Shown here: positions 41,548-49,709 of the stretch, one piece after another
How the letters are laid out: each line of letters opens with the position of its first letter
How positions within the stretch are numbered: position 1 is the stretch's first letter
Source of the DNA: an uncultured Pseudomonadota bacterium
GTDB taxonomy: Bacteria; Pseudomonadota; Gammaproteobacteria; Burkholderiales; Burkholderiaceae_C
DNA: 64,000 nucleotides
Direction: 5' to 3'
Assembly: GCA_945952465.1 (NCBI GenBank)
Contig: CAMFIB010000002.1
Coordinates: 124,001 to 188,000, forward strand
The notes under the pieces: generated by a model
What the model was told of the DNA's origin: nothing
The model's input: the letters and a program-made list of their open reading frames with translations, nothing else
Database searches by the model: none
Made by a program: the position numbers and the translations under genes

Positions 41548-41864
41548 AGAACCCTGTGGGACCGGTCTTTCGCATCGGCGACGAGATTGACAAGATCATT
41601 GCCGCCATCGAAGACGACAACCCGGACCGCGAGATCGAGGTCATCGACCGGGGCGCCTATGTGCGCGTGCAGGCCGAGAACAAGCTGGTCCTGACCGAAG
41701 CCTCGCTGCAGAACTACCTCGGTTCGGACTACCGCATCCGTTCGCTGGAGGTGGTGCTGTCGTCGTTCGCCGGTCGCGTGGCGACCGGCAGCGACTCCAT
41801 CACCTGGTACAGCGGCCCTCTGGGGCAAACCCCCGCCGGATCTCTCGAAGGAGTCAAACCATGA
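41544..41864 (+). CDS. Monooxygenase effector protein (TmoD/MmoB family)
   Basis: The 106-residue product is the catalytic effector that docks on the hydroxylase and tunes substrate access. It matches the MmoB/DmpM family: VGPVFRIGDEIDKIIAAIEDDNPDREIEVIDRGAYVR..., then YRIRSLEVVLSSFAGRV. It overlaps the gamma gene by four bases and the beta gene by four. In tmo-type clusters the Rieske ferredoxin gene stands between gamma and effector; here it has moved behind the beta gene. Confidence 0.92.
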   Translation: MKNPVGPVFRIGDEIDKIIAAIEDDNPDREIEVIDRGAYVRVQAENKLVLTEASLQNYLGSDYRIRSLEVVLSSFAGRVATGSDSITWYSGPLGQTPAGSLEGVKP

Positions 41865-42892
41865 GCCAACAGCAACCTGCGCCCAAGCAGCGCAAACTCC
41901 GCACGTTCAGCGCATTCGGCGACGTGCGCCGCATGCCCAGTGAGTACGAGATCGTCACCCACGCGCAGAATTGGAACACCCGAGGTCGCGTGCCCGGCCG
42001 TAGGAGCGTGTTCGAGCAAAATCCCTCGTCGCCTGGCAACCTGTGGTTTCTGACCTACCGCGAGCATTCGCCCTTCCAGGTCGACGACTGGGATGGCTTC
42101 CGTGACCCGGACCAGATCCACTACCGCGCTTATGTGAACCTGCAGGCCACCGAGCAGACCAAGCTCGACGGTGTGCTGGAGCAGTACGGCAGCGCCGGCA
42201 CGGATGCCACCTTGTCGCCCACCCAGGTCGCCATACTGGCCAAGGCTCTCGCGCCCCAGCGCTACCTGGTCCATGGCTTCCAGCAGGCCGAGGCATACAT
42301 CGGATTCATCGCGCCGAGCTCTTACGTGACCAGCGCCGCCGGCTACGCCAACGCCGACATGCTGCGCAGGGTGACCACAGTGGCCTACCGCACCCGTGCC
42401 CTGCAGATCGCGCACCCCGAGTCGGGCATTGGCACGAACGAGCGTGAACTCTGGGAAAAGCACCCAGCCTGGCAACCCGCCCGGGAAGCCATCGAGCGCG
42501 CGCTGATCGCCTACGACTGGGGCGAGGCGTTCACTTCGTTGAACCTGGTGCTTGCGCCCACGCTGGACAACGTACTGGTGCACCAACTCGGCGACACCAG
42601 CCGGGCCAACGGAGATGAGCAGGAATGGCTGATCTCTAAGCTGATCGGTGAGGACAGCGCACGACGCGACCGCTGGAGCAGCGCACTGGCCCGCTACGCC
42701 ATCGAGAAGCGGCCCAGCAACGCCAAAGCCCTGCGCAAATGGATCGACAAATGGTCGGTGATTGCCGACCGCGCGGCCGCCGCTCTGGCGCCGCTGCTGG
42801 GTCGTTCGGAGACCGAGGTGGTGGCCACCGCGCAGGTGGCCCGCGAGACGCTCCACAACCATTTCTTTGAAGCGGAAAAAGCCGGGAGCTGA
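41861..42892 (+). CDS. Monooxygenase hydroxylase beta subunit (TmoE-like)
   Basis: The 343-residue product is the structural beta subunit, a helical paralogue of the alpha subunit that lacks the iron ligands. It matches TmoE-type chains: RKLRTFSAFGDVRRMPSEYE, WFLTYREHSPFQVDDWDGFRDPDQIHYRAYV, then LVLAPTLDNVLV. It overlaps the effector gene by four bases and is followed after five bases by the Rieske ferredoxin gene. Confidence 0.92.
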   Translation: MSQQQPAPKQRKLRTFSAFGDVRRMPSEYEIVTHAQNWNTRGRVPGRRSVFEQNPSSPGNLWFLTYREHSPFQVDDWDGFRDPDQIHYRAYVNLQATEQTKLDGVLEQYGSAGTDATLSPTQVAILAKALAPQRYLVHGFQQAEAYIGFIAPSSYVTSAAGYANADMLRRVTTVAYRTRALQIAHPESGIGTNERELWEKHPAWQPAREAIERALIAYDWGEAFTSLNLVLAPTLDNVLVHQLGDTSRANGDEQEWLISKLIGEDSARRDRWSSALARYAIEKRPSNAKALRKWIDKWSVIADRAAAALAPLLGRSETEVVATAQVARETLHNHFFEAEKAGS

Positions 42893-42897
42893 AGAAC

Positions 42898-43227
42898 ATG
42901 AGCGATTCGTCAACGACCCAAACGTGGCACCAGGTCTTCAGCTATGACGACCTCTGGGAAGGGGAAATGACCGCAGTCGATGTGCAGGGCAAGAAAGTCC
43001 TGCTGATCAACAACGACGGCGATGTGCATGCCTACCAGGACCGCTGCCCGCACCAGAACTGGCCGCTGCACAACGGCGACTTCAGCAACGGAGTGCTGAC
43101 CTGCGTGCAGCACCTGTGGCAATTCGACGTGACGACCGGCAAAGGCGTCAACCCGTCGACCTGTCAGCTGCTGAAGTACCCCTGTAAGGTCGACGGTGAC
43201 GGCCACATCCACGTGTGTGTCGAATGA
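42898..43227 (+). CDS. Rieske-type [2Fe-2S] ferredoxin of the monooxygenase (TmoC-like)
   Basis: The 109-residue ferredoxin carries electrons from the reductase to the hydroxylase. The Rieske motif is C-P-H near residue 48 (DRCPHQNWPL) and C-x-x-H near 69 (LTCVQHLWQF). Length and motif fit TmoC. It overlaps the reductase gene by four bases (ATGA). The pairing of ferredoxin and reductase in adjacent overlapping genes suggests they were exchanged as a unit. Confidence 0.93.
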   Translation: MSDSSTTQTWHQVFSYDDLWEGEMTAVDVQGKKVLLINNDGDVHAYQDRCPHQNWPLHNGDFSNGVLTCVQHLWQFDVTTGKGVNPSTCQLLKYPCKVDGDGHIHVCVE

Positions 43228-44468
43228 AGCGCTTTGTGTTCATTGGTGGCGGCGTGGCTGCAGCCACTGCAGCCAGAGAGCTGCGCAACGGCGGTTTCGA
43301 CGGCCAGATCGTGTTGGTGTCCGACGAGCCGCACCTCCCCTACGAGCGGCCACCGCTGTCGAAAGATTGGCTCACCGGTCAGTTCGATCGCACGCAGTTC
43401 CGCATCAACTCGGCGGAGTGGTATGCCGAGAACCAGGTTGAGGTTCTGCTCAACACCCGGGCCCGCAAGATCGACGTTGCCCGGAACCAGGTCTGGCTTT
43501 CCGACGGCAGCGCTCTGAATTACGACGCGCTGGTGCTGGCTACTGGCGTCCGGGCCAAGACCTTGCCCGGCTTCTCCGGTGACCGTGTCCATGTGCTGCG
43601 CACGTTGTCGGATTCGGAGCGCCTGCGCGAACGGCTGGTGCCTGGCCGCCACCTGGCGGTGCTAGGTGCTGGCTTTGCCGGCTGCGAGGTCGCGGCGTTT
43701 GCCGCCATGCGTGGGCTGCGCGTCACTGTTTTCGATCCCGGCTCGCTGCCGCTGAGTCGGGCCCTGGGGCCAGACATTGGCGGCGCAATGATCGCTATTC
43801 ACCGCGAGCACGGGGTCGATATGCGCACGGGCGAGATCGCCACCCGAATGGAGGAAACCCCGGACGGCGTCGCGCTGACCACCGGCAACGGTGATGTGGT
43901 GCACTGCGACGATGTACTGGTGGCCATCGGCTCGGTGCCCAACATCGAGCTGGCGCTGGATGCCGGCCTCGAGGTCGATGGCGGCATCCTGACCGACGAG
44001 TACGGCCGCACCAGTGTGGCCAATGTGTACGCCATCGGCGACGTGGCATCGCGCTTCCATGCCGGCTACGGTCGCATGTGCCGGGTGGAACACCATGACA
44101 CCGCGATGCGGCACGGCACAAACGTGGCGCACAACCTGCTGGGCCAGGATGAACCATTTGCCGAGCAGCACTTCTTCTGGTCGCAGCAGTACGAGCACAA
44201 ACTGCAATCGTGCGGCCAGGCGATCGGCGGGGGTGTGCACGTGGTGCGCGGGTCCATCGAGGACCGCTCGTTCTCGGTCTTCTCGCTGGTCGACAAGCGC
44301 ATTTGCTCGGTGATCTCGCTCGATCGACCGCAAGACATCCTGCAGACGCGCAAGCTGATGGCGGTCGATCACGAAATCACGGCGCAGCAGTTGGCCGACG
44401 AGTCCTTCGATCTCAAGAGTCTGCTGCCACGCCAAGTCCCTGCACGCCGACGGGAGGTCATCGGATGA
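43224..44468 (+). CDS. FAD ferredoxin reductase of the BphA4/pyridine nucleotide-disulfide family
   Basis: The 414-residue flavoprotein transfers electrons from NAD(P)H to the Rieske ferredoxin. It has an FAD-binding GGGVAAATAARELR at the N-terminus, DEPHLPYERPPLSKDWL, an NAD-binding GAGFAGCEVAAF near residue 150 and the FAD motif VYAIGDVASRF near 270. It has no N-terminal [2Fe-2S] domain. Canonical TmoF-type reductases are ferredoxin-NADP reductases with their own [2Fe-2S] cluster, so this is a different reductase class. It overlaps the uL22-MIP18 fusion gene by four bases. Confidence 0.92.
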   Translation: MKRFVFIGGGVAAATAARELRNGGFDGQIVLVSDEPHLPYERPPLSKDWLTGQFDRTQFRINSAEWYAENQVEVLLNTRARKIDVARNQVWLSDGSALNYDALVLATGVRAKTLPGFSGDRVHVLRTLSDSERLRERLVPGRHLAVLGAGFAGCEVAAFAAMRGLRVTVFDPGSLPLSRALGPDIGGAMIAIHREHGVDMRTGEIATRMEETPDGVALTTGNGDVVHCDDVLVAIGSVPNIELALDAGLEVDGGILTDEYGRTSVANVYAIGDVASRFHAGYGRMCRVEHHDTAMRHGTNVAHNLLGQDEPFAEQHFFWSQQYEHKLQSCGQAIGGGVHVVRGSIEDRSFSVFSLVDKRICSVISLDRPQDILQTRKLMAVDHEITAQQLADESFDLKSLLPRQVPARRREVIG

Positions 44469-45214
44469 ACACCCTCACAGAAGTGGCCGACATCACCGTC
44501 AAGGAGCAGCAGCTCCGGGTGGCCCAGTCCGAAGCGGCCGCAGCGCTGCGTGGCGTGCTGAAACAACCGGCGGGCCAGGCCCGGGCCAGGTTGAGGTTCG
44601 GGCCAGGGCGCACGTGCGAGGCATTGGCACGCATGCTGGACAAGGCCCTGGTGCAGGCGGAAAACGGTGGCATCGAAGCCGACCAGCTGGTGGTGAGTGG
44701 CGGCAGCGTGACCGTGGCCGAACACATCATCCGGGTACGGCGCAAGGCGCATGGCCTGGCCGACTGGATCAGCAGCCCCACCAGCGACGTCACCATCGTG
44801 CTGCGACCCAAAGGGCTGGCTGACCTCGTAACGGAGACAGAGGTCGCGCTGCAGCCGGTCGATCCGCCAACGCCGGTGGCGCCATCGGTGGCCGAACCCG
44901 AGACCGCCGAGGAAACCGCCGTGCGCAATGCCTTGCGCGCGGTGCTGGACCCTGACCTCGGGGTGAACATCGTCGACATGGGCTTTGTGCGACGCGTCAA
45001 GCTGGACACGCCGGGCTTTGCCGCCATCACGATGACCCTGACCTCGCCGGCCTGCCCGCTGGCCAAGGTGATGACGGACCAGATGCGCACCGAGCTGGCC
45101 GTGCTCGACACCGACTTCAAGGTGGACTGGGAGTGGAAGCCGAGCTGGCGTCCCGAAGACATCAGCCCAGCTGGCCGCGATCAGCTCACTGCCATTGGCT
45201 TCAAAGCGTTCTAG
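44465..45214 (+). CDS. Fusion of a ribosomal-protein-uL22-like domain with a MIP18/PaaD (DUF59) domain
   Basis: The 249-residue product has two recognisable parts. Residues 17-113 follow the uL22 fold pattern: a helix (ARMLDKALVQAEN), GIEADQLVVSGG, then RVRRKAHGLADWI and PTSDVTIVL, matching uL22 P-R-A-K-G-R-A-D-R-I and T-S-H-I-T-V-V. After a Pro-rich linker (114-147), residues 148-249 form a MIP18/PaaD domain (AVLDPDLGVNIVDMGFV, SPACPLAKV with Cys197, WKPSWRPEDIS). PaaD-type proteins mature [2Fe-2S] clusters in phenylacetyl-CoA oxygenase. Here the gene overlaps the reductase by four bases and is inferred to help mature or assemble the monooxygenase. The uL22-like part has no ribosomal context. 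Confidence 0.8.
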   Translation: MNTLTEVADITVKEQQLRVAQSEAAAALRGVLKQPAGQARARLRFGPGRTCEALARMLDKALVQAENGGIEADQLVVSGGSVTVAEHIIRVRRKAHGLADWISSPTSDVTIVLRPKGLADLVTETEVALQPVDPPTPVAPSVAEPETAEETAVRNALRAVLDPDLGVNIVDMGFVRRVKLDTPGFAAITMTLTSPACPLAKVMTDQMRTELAVLDTDFKVDWEWKPSWRPEDISPAGRDQLTAIGFKAF

Positions 45215-45228
45215 AAGGAGATTTATCC

Positions 45229-45615
45229 ATGAGCCATTCACACCATGTGTCCATCGAGACGCTGGACGCGATCATGGCCGCGTTCAATTCCCATGACCTC
45301 GACCGCATCATGGCGTTCTTCGACGAAGACAGCGCTTTCGAAACCTCGGCCGGGCCAGACCCCTGGGGCAAGCGCGTCACCGGCAAGGCCGCCATCCGCG
45401 AAGACCTGGCCAGCCGCTTCAAGCAGGTGCCCGACGCCCATTACCAGACCGACCGCCATTGGCTCAAGGACAACCTGGCGGTGTCGGAATGGACGCTCAC
45501 CGGCACTGCGCCCGATGGGCGCAAGCTGAAGATGCGGGGCTGCGATCTCTGGGAGTTCAGGCACCAGAAGATCGTCCGCAAGGACTCCTACCGGAAAACC
45601 GTGATTTCCCCCTAA
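45229..45615 (+). CDS. SnoaL/NTF2-like protein, third paralogue
   Basis: The 128-residue product has an NTF2-like fold (SIETLDAIMAAFNSHDLDRIMAFFDEDSAFE...; CDLWEFRHQKIVRKDSYRK). It is more distant from the two paralogues before the monooxygenase and resembles the SnoaL_2 group. A strong AAGGAGATTTATCC precedes the ATG, 14 bases after the fusion gene, so it closes the monooxygenase message. Function unknown; conversion of a reactive product is a reasonable guess from context. Confidence 0.8.
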   Translation: MSHSHHVSIETLDAIMAAFNSHDLDRIMAFFDEDSAFETSAGPDPWGKRVTGKAAIREDLASRFKQVPDAHYQTDRHWLKDNLAVSEWTLTGTAPDGRKLKMRGCDLWEFRHQKIVRKDSYRKTVISP

Positions 45616-45906
45616 GACCGCGGGCGGGGCCGTGGCCTTGCGGGGCCGCTGGCCTGCGCCGTATCGGGCCGGCAAGGGGTAGCAGACGCTACGCCCGGCT
45701 TGGCCGCGCCCCTGTGGGCGCCTGGGCGCCTGACCGGTTCTGACCCGGTCACCGCCCGCCCTGCTTGCAGGCCATCAAGACGCCAGGATGAAAAAGCGGC
45801 CCCCCACCGGGCCTGGGATGAACTCGCCTGTACCGACCTTGAATCCACCGATGCCGCCGGCCACGCCGCGGCTCGGGCCCTCACCGTCACCGCATGCACA
45901 CGATTC
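45616..45906. other. Intergenic region with inverted repeat before the aldehyde dehydrogenase
   Basis: This 291-base stretch has no gene I can support. It contains GTAGC-AGAC-GCTAC (45679-45692), a perfect 5-bp inverted repeat within a larger imperfect palindrome, with no T-run. It could be an operator or a processing hairpin separating the monooxygenase message from the aldehyde dehydrogenase. Confidence 0.4.
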
Positions 45907-47352
45907 ATGGCAACAAACCCTTCAATCCTGCGCCAGCAGGCCTTCATCGATGGGCGCTGGGTGGACGCCGAGAACCGGCAGACCCAGGCCATCCACAACC
46001 CGGCCAACGGCGAGCTGATCGGCACCGTGCCGCTAATGGGCTCGGTGGAAACCCGTCAGGCCATCGATGCCGCCAACCGGGCCCTGCCCGGCTGGCGCAC
46101 GCTGCCGGCCAAGGAGCGCGCAGCCCGGCTGCGCGAGTGGTTTGAGCTGATCCTGCGGCACCAGGACGCGCTGGCCCATCTGATGACCCTTGAGCAGGGC
46201 AAACCGTTGGCCGAGGCGCTGGGCGAGATCCGTTATGCCGCGTCCTATGTGGAGTGGTTTGCTGAGGAAGGCAAGCGGGTCTATGGCGACCTGATTCCTT
46301 CGCCCCAGCCCGGCAAGCGGCTGCTGGTGATGAAGCAGCCGGTCGGGGTCACAGCCGCCATCACACCATGGAATTTTCCCGCGGCAATGGTCACGCGCAA
46401 GGTTGCGCCGGCGCTGGCCGCCGGCTGCACCATGGTGCTAAAGCCGGCGCCACAGACGCCGTTCTCGGCGCTCGCCCTGGCGGCGCTGGCCGAGCAGGCC
46501 GGCATCCCGCCGGGGGTGTTCAACGTAGTCACCGGCCTAGCCCAGGAGATCGGCGGGGAGCTGACTGGTAACCCCATTGTTCGCAAGCTGAGCTTCACCG
46601 GTTCCACCGCGGTGGGCCGGCTGCTGATGGCGCAGTGTGCACAGGACATCAAGAAACTGTCGCTGGAGCTGGGGGGCAACGCGCCGTTCATCGTCTTCGA
46701 GGACGCAGACCTGGACGCCGCGGTGGCGGGCGCCCTGGTCGCCAAATACCGCAACAACGGCCAGACCTGCGTGTGCGCCAACCGCCTGTATGTGCACGAC
46801 AGCGTCTACGAGGCGTTTGCCCGGAAATTGAAGGCGGCGGTAGCGGATTTCCGAGTCGGCAACGGCCTGGAGAGCGGCGTCACCACGGGGCCGCTGATCG
46901 ACGCCACCGCGGTCGCGAAGGTGCAAGCCCACATCGCCGATGCCGTGAGCAAGGGCGCCAGCGTCTTCGCGGGAGGCAACCCGCATGCGCTGGGCCGGAC
47001 CTACTTTGAGCCGACGATCCTGACCAACGTGCCGCACGACGCGCGGGTGGCCAGGGAAGAAACCTTCGGGCCGCTGGCCCCGCTGTTCCGGTTCCGCGAC
47101 GAGGCCGAGGTGGTGGCGCTGGCCAACGACACGGAGTATGGCCTGGCCGCCTATTTCTACACCCGCGACCTGGCCCGGATCTTCCGCGTGGCCGAGACCT
47201 TGGAGTACGGCATGGTCGGCATCAACTCCGGCGCCATCTCGACCGAGGTGGCGCCGTTCGGTGGCATCAAGGCTTCCGGCCTGGGGCGAGAAGGCTCCAA
47301 GTACGGCCTCGATGACTACCTTGAAATCAAGTATTTGAACATTGGACTGTAG
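45907..47352 (+). CDS. Aldehyde dehydrogenase, succinate-semialdehyde dehydrogenase-like
   Basis: The 481-residue NAD(P)-dependent enzyme oxidises an aldehyde to an acid. It is closest in pattern to GabD-type enzymes: ITPWNFPAAMVTRKVAPALAAG, SFTGSTAVGRLL, general base E254 (LELGGNAPF), catalytic C288 (GQTCVCANR) and EVAPFGGIKASGLGREGSKYGLDDYLE at the end. The ATG at 45907 gives the family length; the frame is open further upstream but without similarity. In this cluster it probably oxidises an aldehyde derived from the oxygenated substrate. Confidence 0.93.
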   Translation: MATNPSILRQQAFIDGRWVDAENRQTQAIHNPANGELIGTVPLMGSVETRQAIDAANRALPGWRTLPAKERAARLREWFELILRHQDALAHLMTLEQGKPLAEALGEIRYAASYVEWFAEEGKRVYGDLIPSPQPGKRLLVMKQPVGVTAAITPWNFPAAMVTRKVAPALAAGCTMVLKPAPQTPFSALALAALAEQAGIPPGVFNVVTGLAQEIGGELTGNPIVRKLSFTGSTAVGRLLMAQCAQDIKKLSLELGGNAPFIVFEDADLDAAVAGALVAKYRNNGQTCVCANRLYVHDSVYEAFARKLKAAVADFRVGNGLESGVTTGPLIDATAVAKVQAHIADAVSKGASVFAGGNPHALGRTYFEPTILTNVPHDARVAREETFGPLAPLFRFRDEAEVVALANDTEYGLAAYFYTRDLARIFRVAETLEYGMVGINSGAISTEVAPFGGIKASGLGREGSKYGLDDYLEIKYLNIGL

Positions 47353-47498
47353 TTCGGTCAGGCCCGTGTTTGAACCCCACTCTGAACCCCCAACCGAGCC
47401 GCAGCGTTGCGATGGGCAATCCCGCCATCGTGGTGCAGCGCCCCGGATCAGAGCCCCCGAAGACAACACCGACACCCACCATGAAGGAGACAAGCAAC

Positions 47499-48392
47499 AT
47501 GAGGAATTCGAAAATCACATTGGCCACGCTGGCGATTCTGGGCGCCCTGGCCGTCACCGGCGCACGGGCGGATGGCCACTATGTGCCCGGCGTCGAAGGC
47601 ATCCAGGCGGCGAGCATGCCGCCCCCCGGCAACTACTACGTCGGCTACCTGGTGAACTACAACGTGGACAACTTCCGTGCGCCCGGCGGCAGCACCAACC
47701 TGCCTGGCCACAACACGGCCACGGTGTCGGCGCTCGCCAACCGCTTCGTCTGGGTGACCGGGCAGAAGGTGCTGGGCGCCGACTACGGTGTGGAGGCCAT
47801 CGTGCCGGTGATCCGAACCTCGCTGACGATCAACGCCGCCGGCATCGCTGATTCACGCTCCGGCGTGGGCGATGTCTATGTGGGTCCGCTGATGCTGGGC
47901 TGGCATGGCCCGCAATGGGATGCCGCGGCCACGGCCGGCATCTGGTTGGACAACGGCAGCACCAGTAACCCCGCCTCGCCGGGCAAGGGCTTCAAGAGCA
48001 CCATGCTCACTGGCGGCGCCACCTATTACTTCGACGCGGCCAAGTCCGTGTCGGGCGCAGCACTGATGCGCTACGAGGTCAATGGCAAGACCAGCGCCGG
48101 CTTCCGTCCGGGCGACCAGGCAACGCTGGAGTGGAGCCTGGCCAAGGCTTTGGGCGCGGTGACGGCTGGCGTGGTGGGCTACAGCCAGTGGCAGACCAAG
48201 AACGACCAGGGCCCGGGTGCCAGCAGCAACCGCGCGTCGCGTCACGCCGTGGGCGCCGAACTGGCGTATCCGGTGCCGGGCGCCGGCCTGTTCCTGAAGG
48301 GTGCGTATTACAAGGAAATCAACGCGGAAGCCGGCTCTGGGCCGCAGCCCAAAGGTTCCCTTGTGCGTTTCACGGTGATCAAGGCGTTCTGA
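47499..48392 (+). CDS. SphA-type outer-membrane protein (phenol MetA-pathway family)
   Basis: The 297-residue product has a signal peptide (KITLATLAILGALAVTG, cleavage after ARA). A beta-barrel of the Phenol_MetA_deg family begins HYVPGVEGIQAASMPPPGNYY and ends RFTVIKAF. Members occur in clusters degrading aromatic or hydrophobic compounds and probably aid uptake across the outer membrane. AAGGAGACAAGCAAC precedes the ATG at 47499. It follows the aldehyde dehydrogenase and supports a hydrophobic substrate for the pathway. Confidence 0.88.
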   Translation: MRNSKITLATLAILGALAVTGARADGHYVPGVEGIQAASMPPPGNYYVGYLVNYNVDNFRAPGGSTNLPGHNTATVSALANRFVWVTGQKVLGADYGVEAIVPVIRTSLTINAAGIADSRSGVGDVYVGPLMLGWHGPQWDAAATAGIWLDNGSTSNPASPGKGFKSTMLTGGATYYFDAAKSVSGAALMRYEVNGKTSAGFRPGDQATLEWSLAKALGAVTAGVVGYSQWQTKNDQGPGASSNRASRHAVGAELAYPVPGAGLFLKGAYYKEINAEAGSGPQPKGSLVRFTVIKAF

Positions 48393-48451
48393 CGAAGTGA
48401 GAGCCGGCGTGGTCACTGTCGTGACCATTCCGCGGTCTCGATGGGCGTCAC

Positions 48452-48480
48452 CCGCCGGTGTGGCGGCCCTCCATTTTTTT
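48452..48480 (+). terminator. Weak rho-independent terminator after the SphA-type gene
   Basis: CCGCC, loop GGTGT, GGCGG is followed after a CCCTCCA spacer by a seven-base T-run. The stem is short, so termination may be partial. Confidence 0.45.
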
Positions 48481-48491
48481 AAGGTCTGAGT

Positions 48492-49169
48492 ATGAAGATT
48501 CTGATCGTATTGACGTCCCATGACCAACTGGGGGACACGGGCAAGAAAACGGGGTTCTGGTTCGAGGAACTCGCCAGCCCCTACTACCTGTTCCTGGCGG
48601 CCGGTGCCGAGGTGAGCTTCGCGTCGCCCCTCGGGGGCCTGGCGCCACTGGACCCCGAGAGCAACGAGCCACACTACCAGAGCGACACCACCCGTCGGTT
48701 CGAACGCGATGCGGCGGCGATGAAGCTGCTGGCCAGCACGCGCAAGCTGAGCGATGTCGCCATTAGCGACGTCGATGCGGTGTTTTATCCCGGTGGTTAT
48801 GGTCCCTTGTGGGATCTGGCAGGCGATACCGACTCGGTGGCGCTGATCGAGGCGGCGATGCAGGCGGGCAAGCCCGTTGGCGCGGTTTGCCACGCCCCCG
48901 CCGTGCTGCGCGACGCCAAGGACGGCAACGGCCAACCTCTGGTCCGTGGCAAAGGCGTCACCGGCTTCAGCAATGCCGAGGAGGAAGCGCTGGGGCGCAC
49001 GCAGCTTGTGCCGTTCCTGGTGGAAAACGCGCTCACCTCCCGCGGGGGCCAGTACTCTAAAGGCGCTGACTGGCAGCCCCATGTAGTGACCGATGGCCTG
49101 CTGGTCACCGGCCAAAACCCGGCATCGGCCGAGCCCACGGCCAAAGCTTTGCTGGCTTTGTTGGCCTGA
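48492..49169 (+). CDS. DJ-1/PfpI family protein (class I GATase-like), second copy
   Basis: The 225-residue product has the compact DJ-1/Hsp31 fold with nucleophile Cys133 (GAVCHAPAVL), FYPGGYGPLWDLA upstream and GKKTGFWFEELASPYY near the N-terminus, as in type 1 GATase-like proteins of the YDR533C/HchA group. It lacks the helical insert of the copy at 37620. Possible roles are glyoxalase III-like conversion of reactive aldehydes. It begins a possible second message after the weak terminator, ahead of the ABM-fold gene. Confidence 0.88.
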   Translation: MKILIVLTSHDQLGDTGKKTGFWFEELASPYYLFLAAGAEVSFASPLGGLAPLDPESNEPHYQSDTTRRFERDAAAMKLLASTRKLSDVAISDVDAVFYPGGYGPLWDLAGDTDSVALIEAAMQAGKPVGAVCHAPAVLRDAKDGNGQPLVRGKGVTGFSNAEEEALGRTQLVPFLVENALTSRGGQYSKGADWQPHVVTDGLLVTGQNPASAEPTAKALLALLA

Positions 49170-49208
49170 ACCTCAGATGTCATTCAACCCCAACCGCAGG
49201 AAAACACC

Positions 49209-49496
49209 ATGGCACTTCATGTGATTGCGCATTTTCTGGTGTTACCCGACAAGGCGGAGGCTGCCGGAGCCCTTTTACGGGCTCTTGTAGAGCCGATTCG
49301 ACGCGATCCCGGTTGTCAGCGTTGCCACCTGGCGGTCGACCACGACAACCCTGCCGCCTTCGTCTACATCGAAGAGTGGCGTGACGAAGCTGCGCTGGCC
49401 GCGCACCTGCGGGACGCCGAGGTGTTGCGCCTTGTGGATGCCGTGGCGCCCATGCTCGCGCAGCCCTTCAGCCTGCATCGGTACAGCGAGACCTAA
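49209..49496 (+). CDS. ABM-fold putative quinol monooxygenase (YgiN-like)
   Basis: The 95-residue product is a dimeric ferredoxin-like fold protein of the antibiotic biosynthesis monooxygenase family: LHVIAHFLVLPDKAEAAGALL, RDPGCQRCHLAVDHDNPAAFVYIEEWRD. Relatives oxidise quinols or other aromatics without cofactors, or simply bind small ligands. AGGAAAACACC precedes the ATG. Position 39 bases after the DJ-1 gene suggests co-transcription. Confidence 0.85.
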   Translation: MALHVIAHFLVLPDKAEAAGALLRALVEPIRRDPGCQRCHLAVDHDNPAAFVYIEEWRDEAALAAHLRDAEVLRLVDAVAPMLAQPFSLHRYSET

Positions 49497-49709
49497 GCCG
49501 CCCGGGGCCACGGGGCCAACGCCTCCGGACATGTTGAAAGCCCGCAACATATGTGGGGTAAATCTGAGTTTCGCCAACGGGCAATTGACTTCACTCTTCT
49601 GACAAACGATGGCGTAGGATGGGTTCGTCAGGGGCCGTCGCATGTGCAGGCTGATTCGGCGCCGATGCCGTAGCAGTCACCGGACGACAGAGGACAACAG
49701 GAGACCGCA

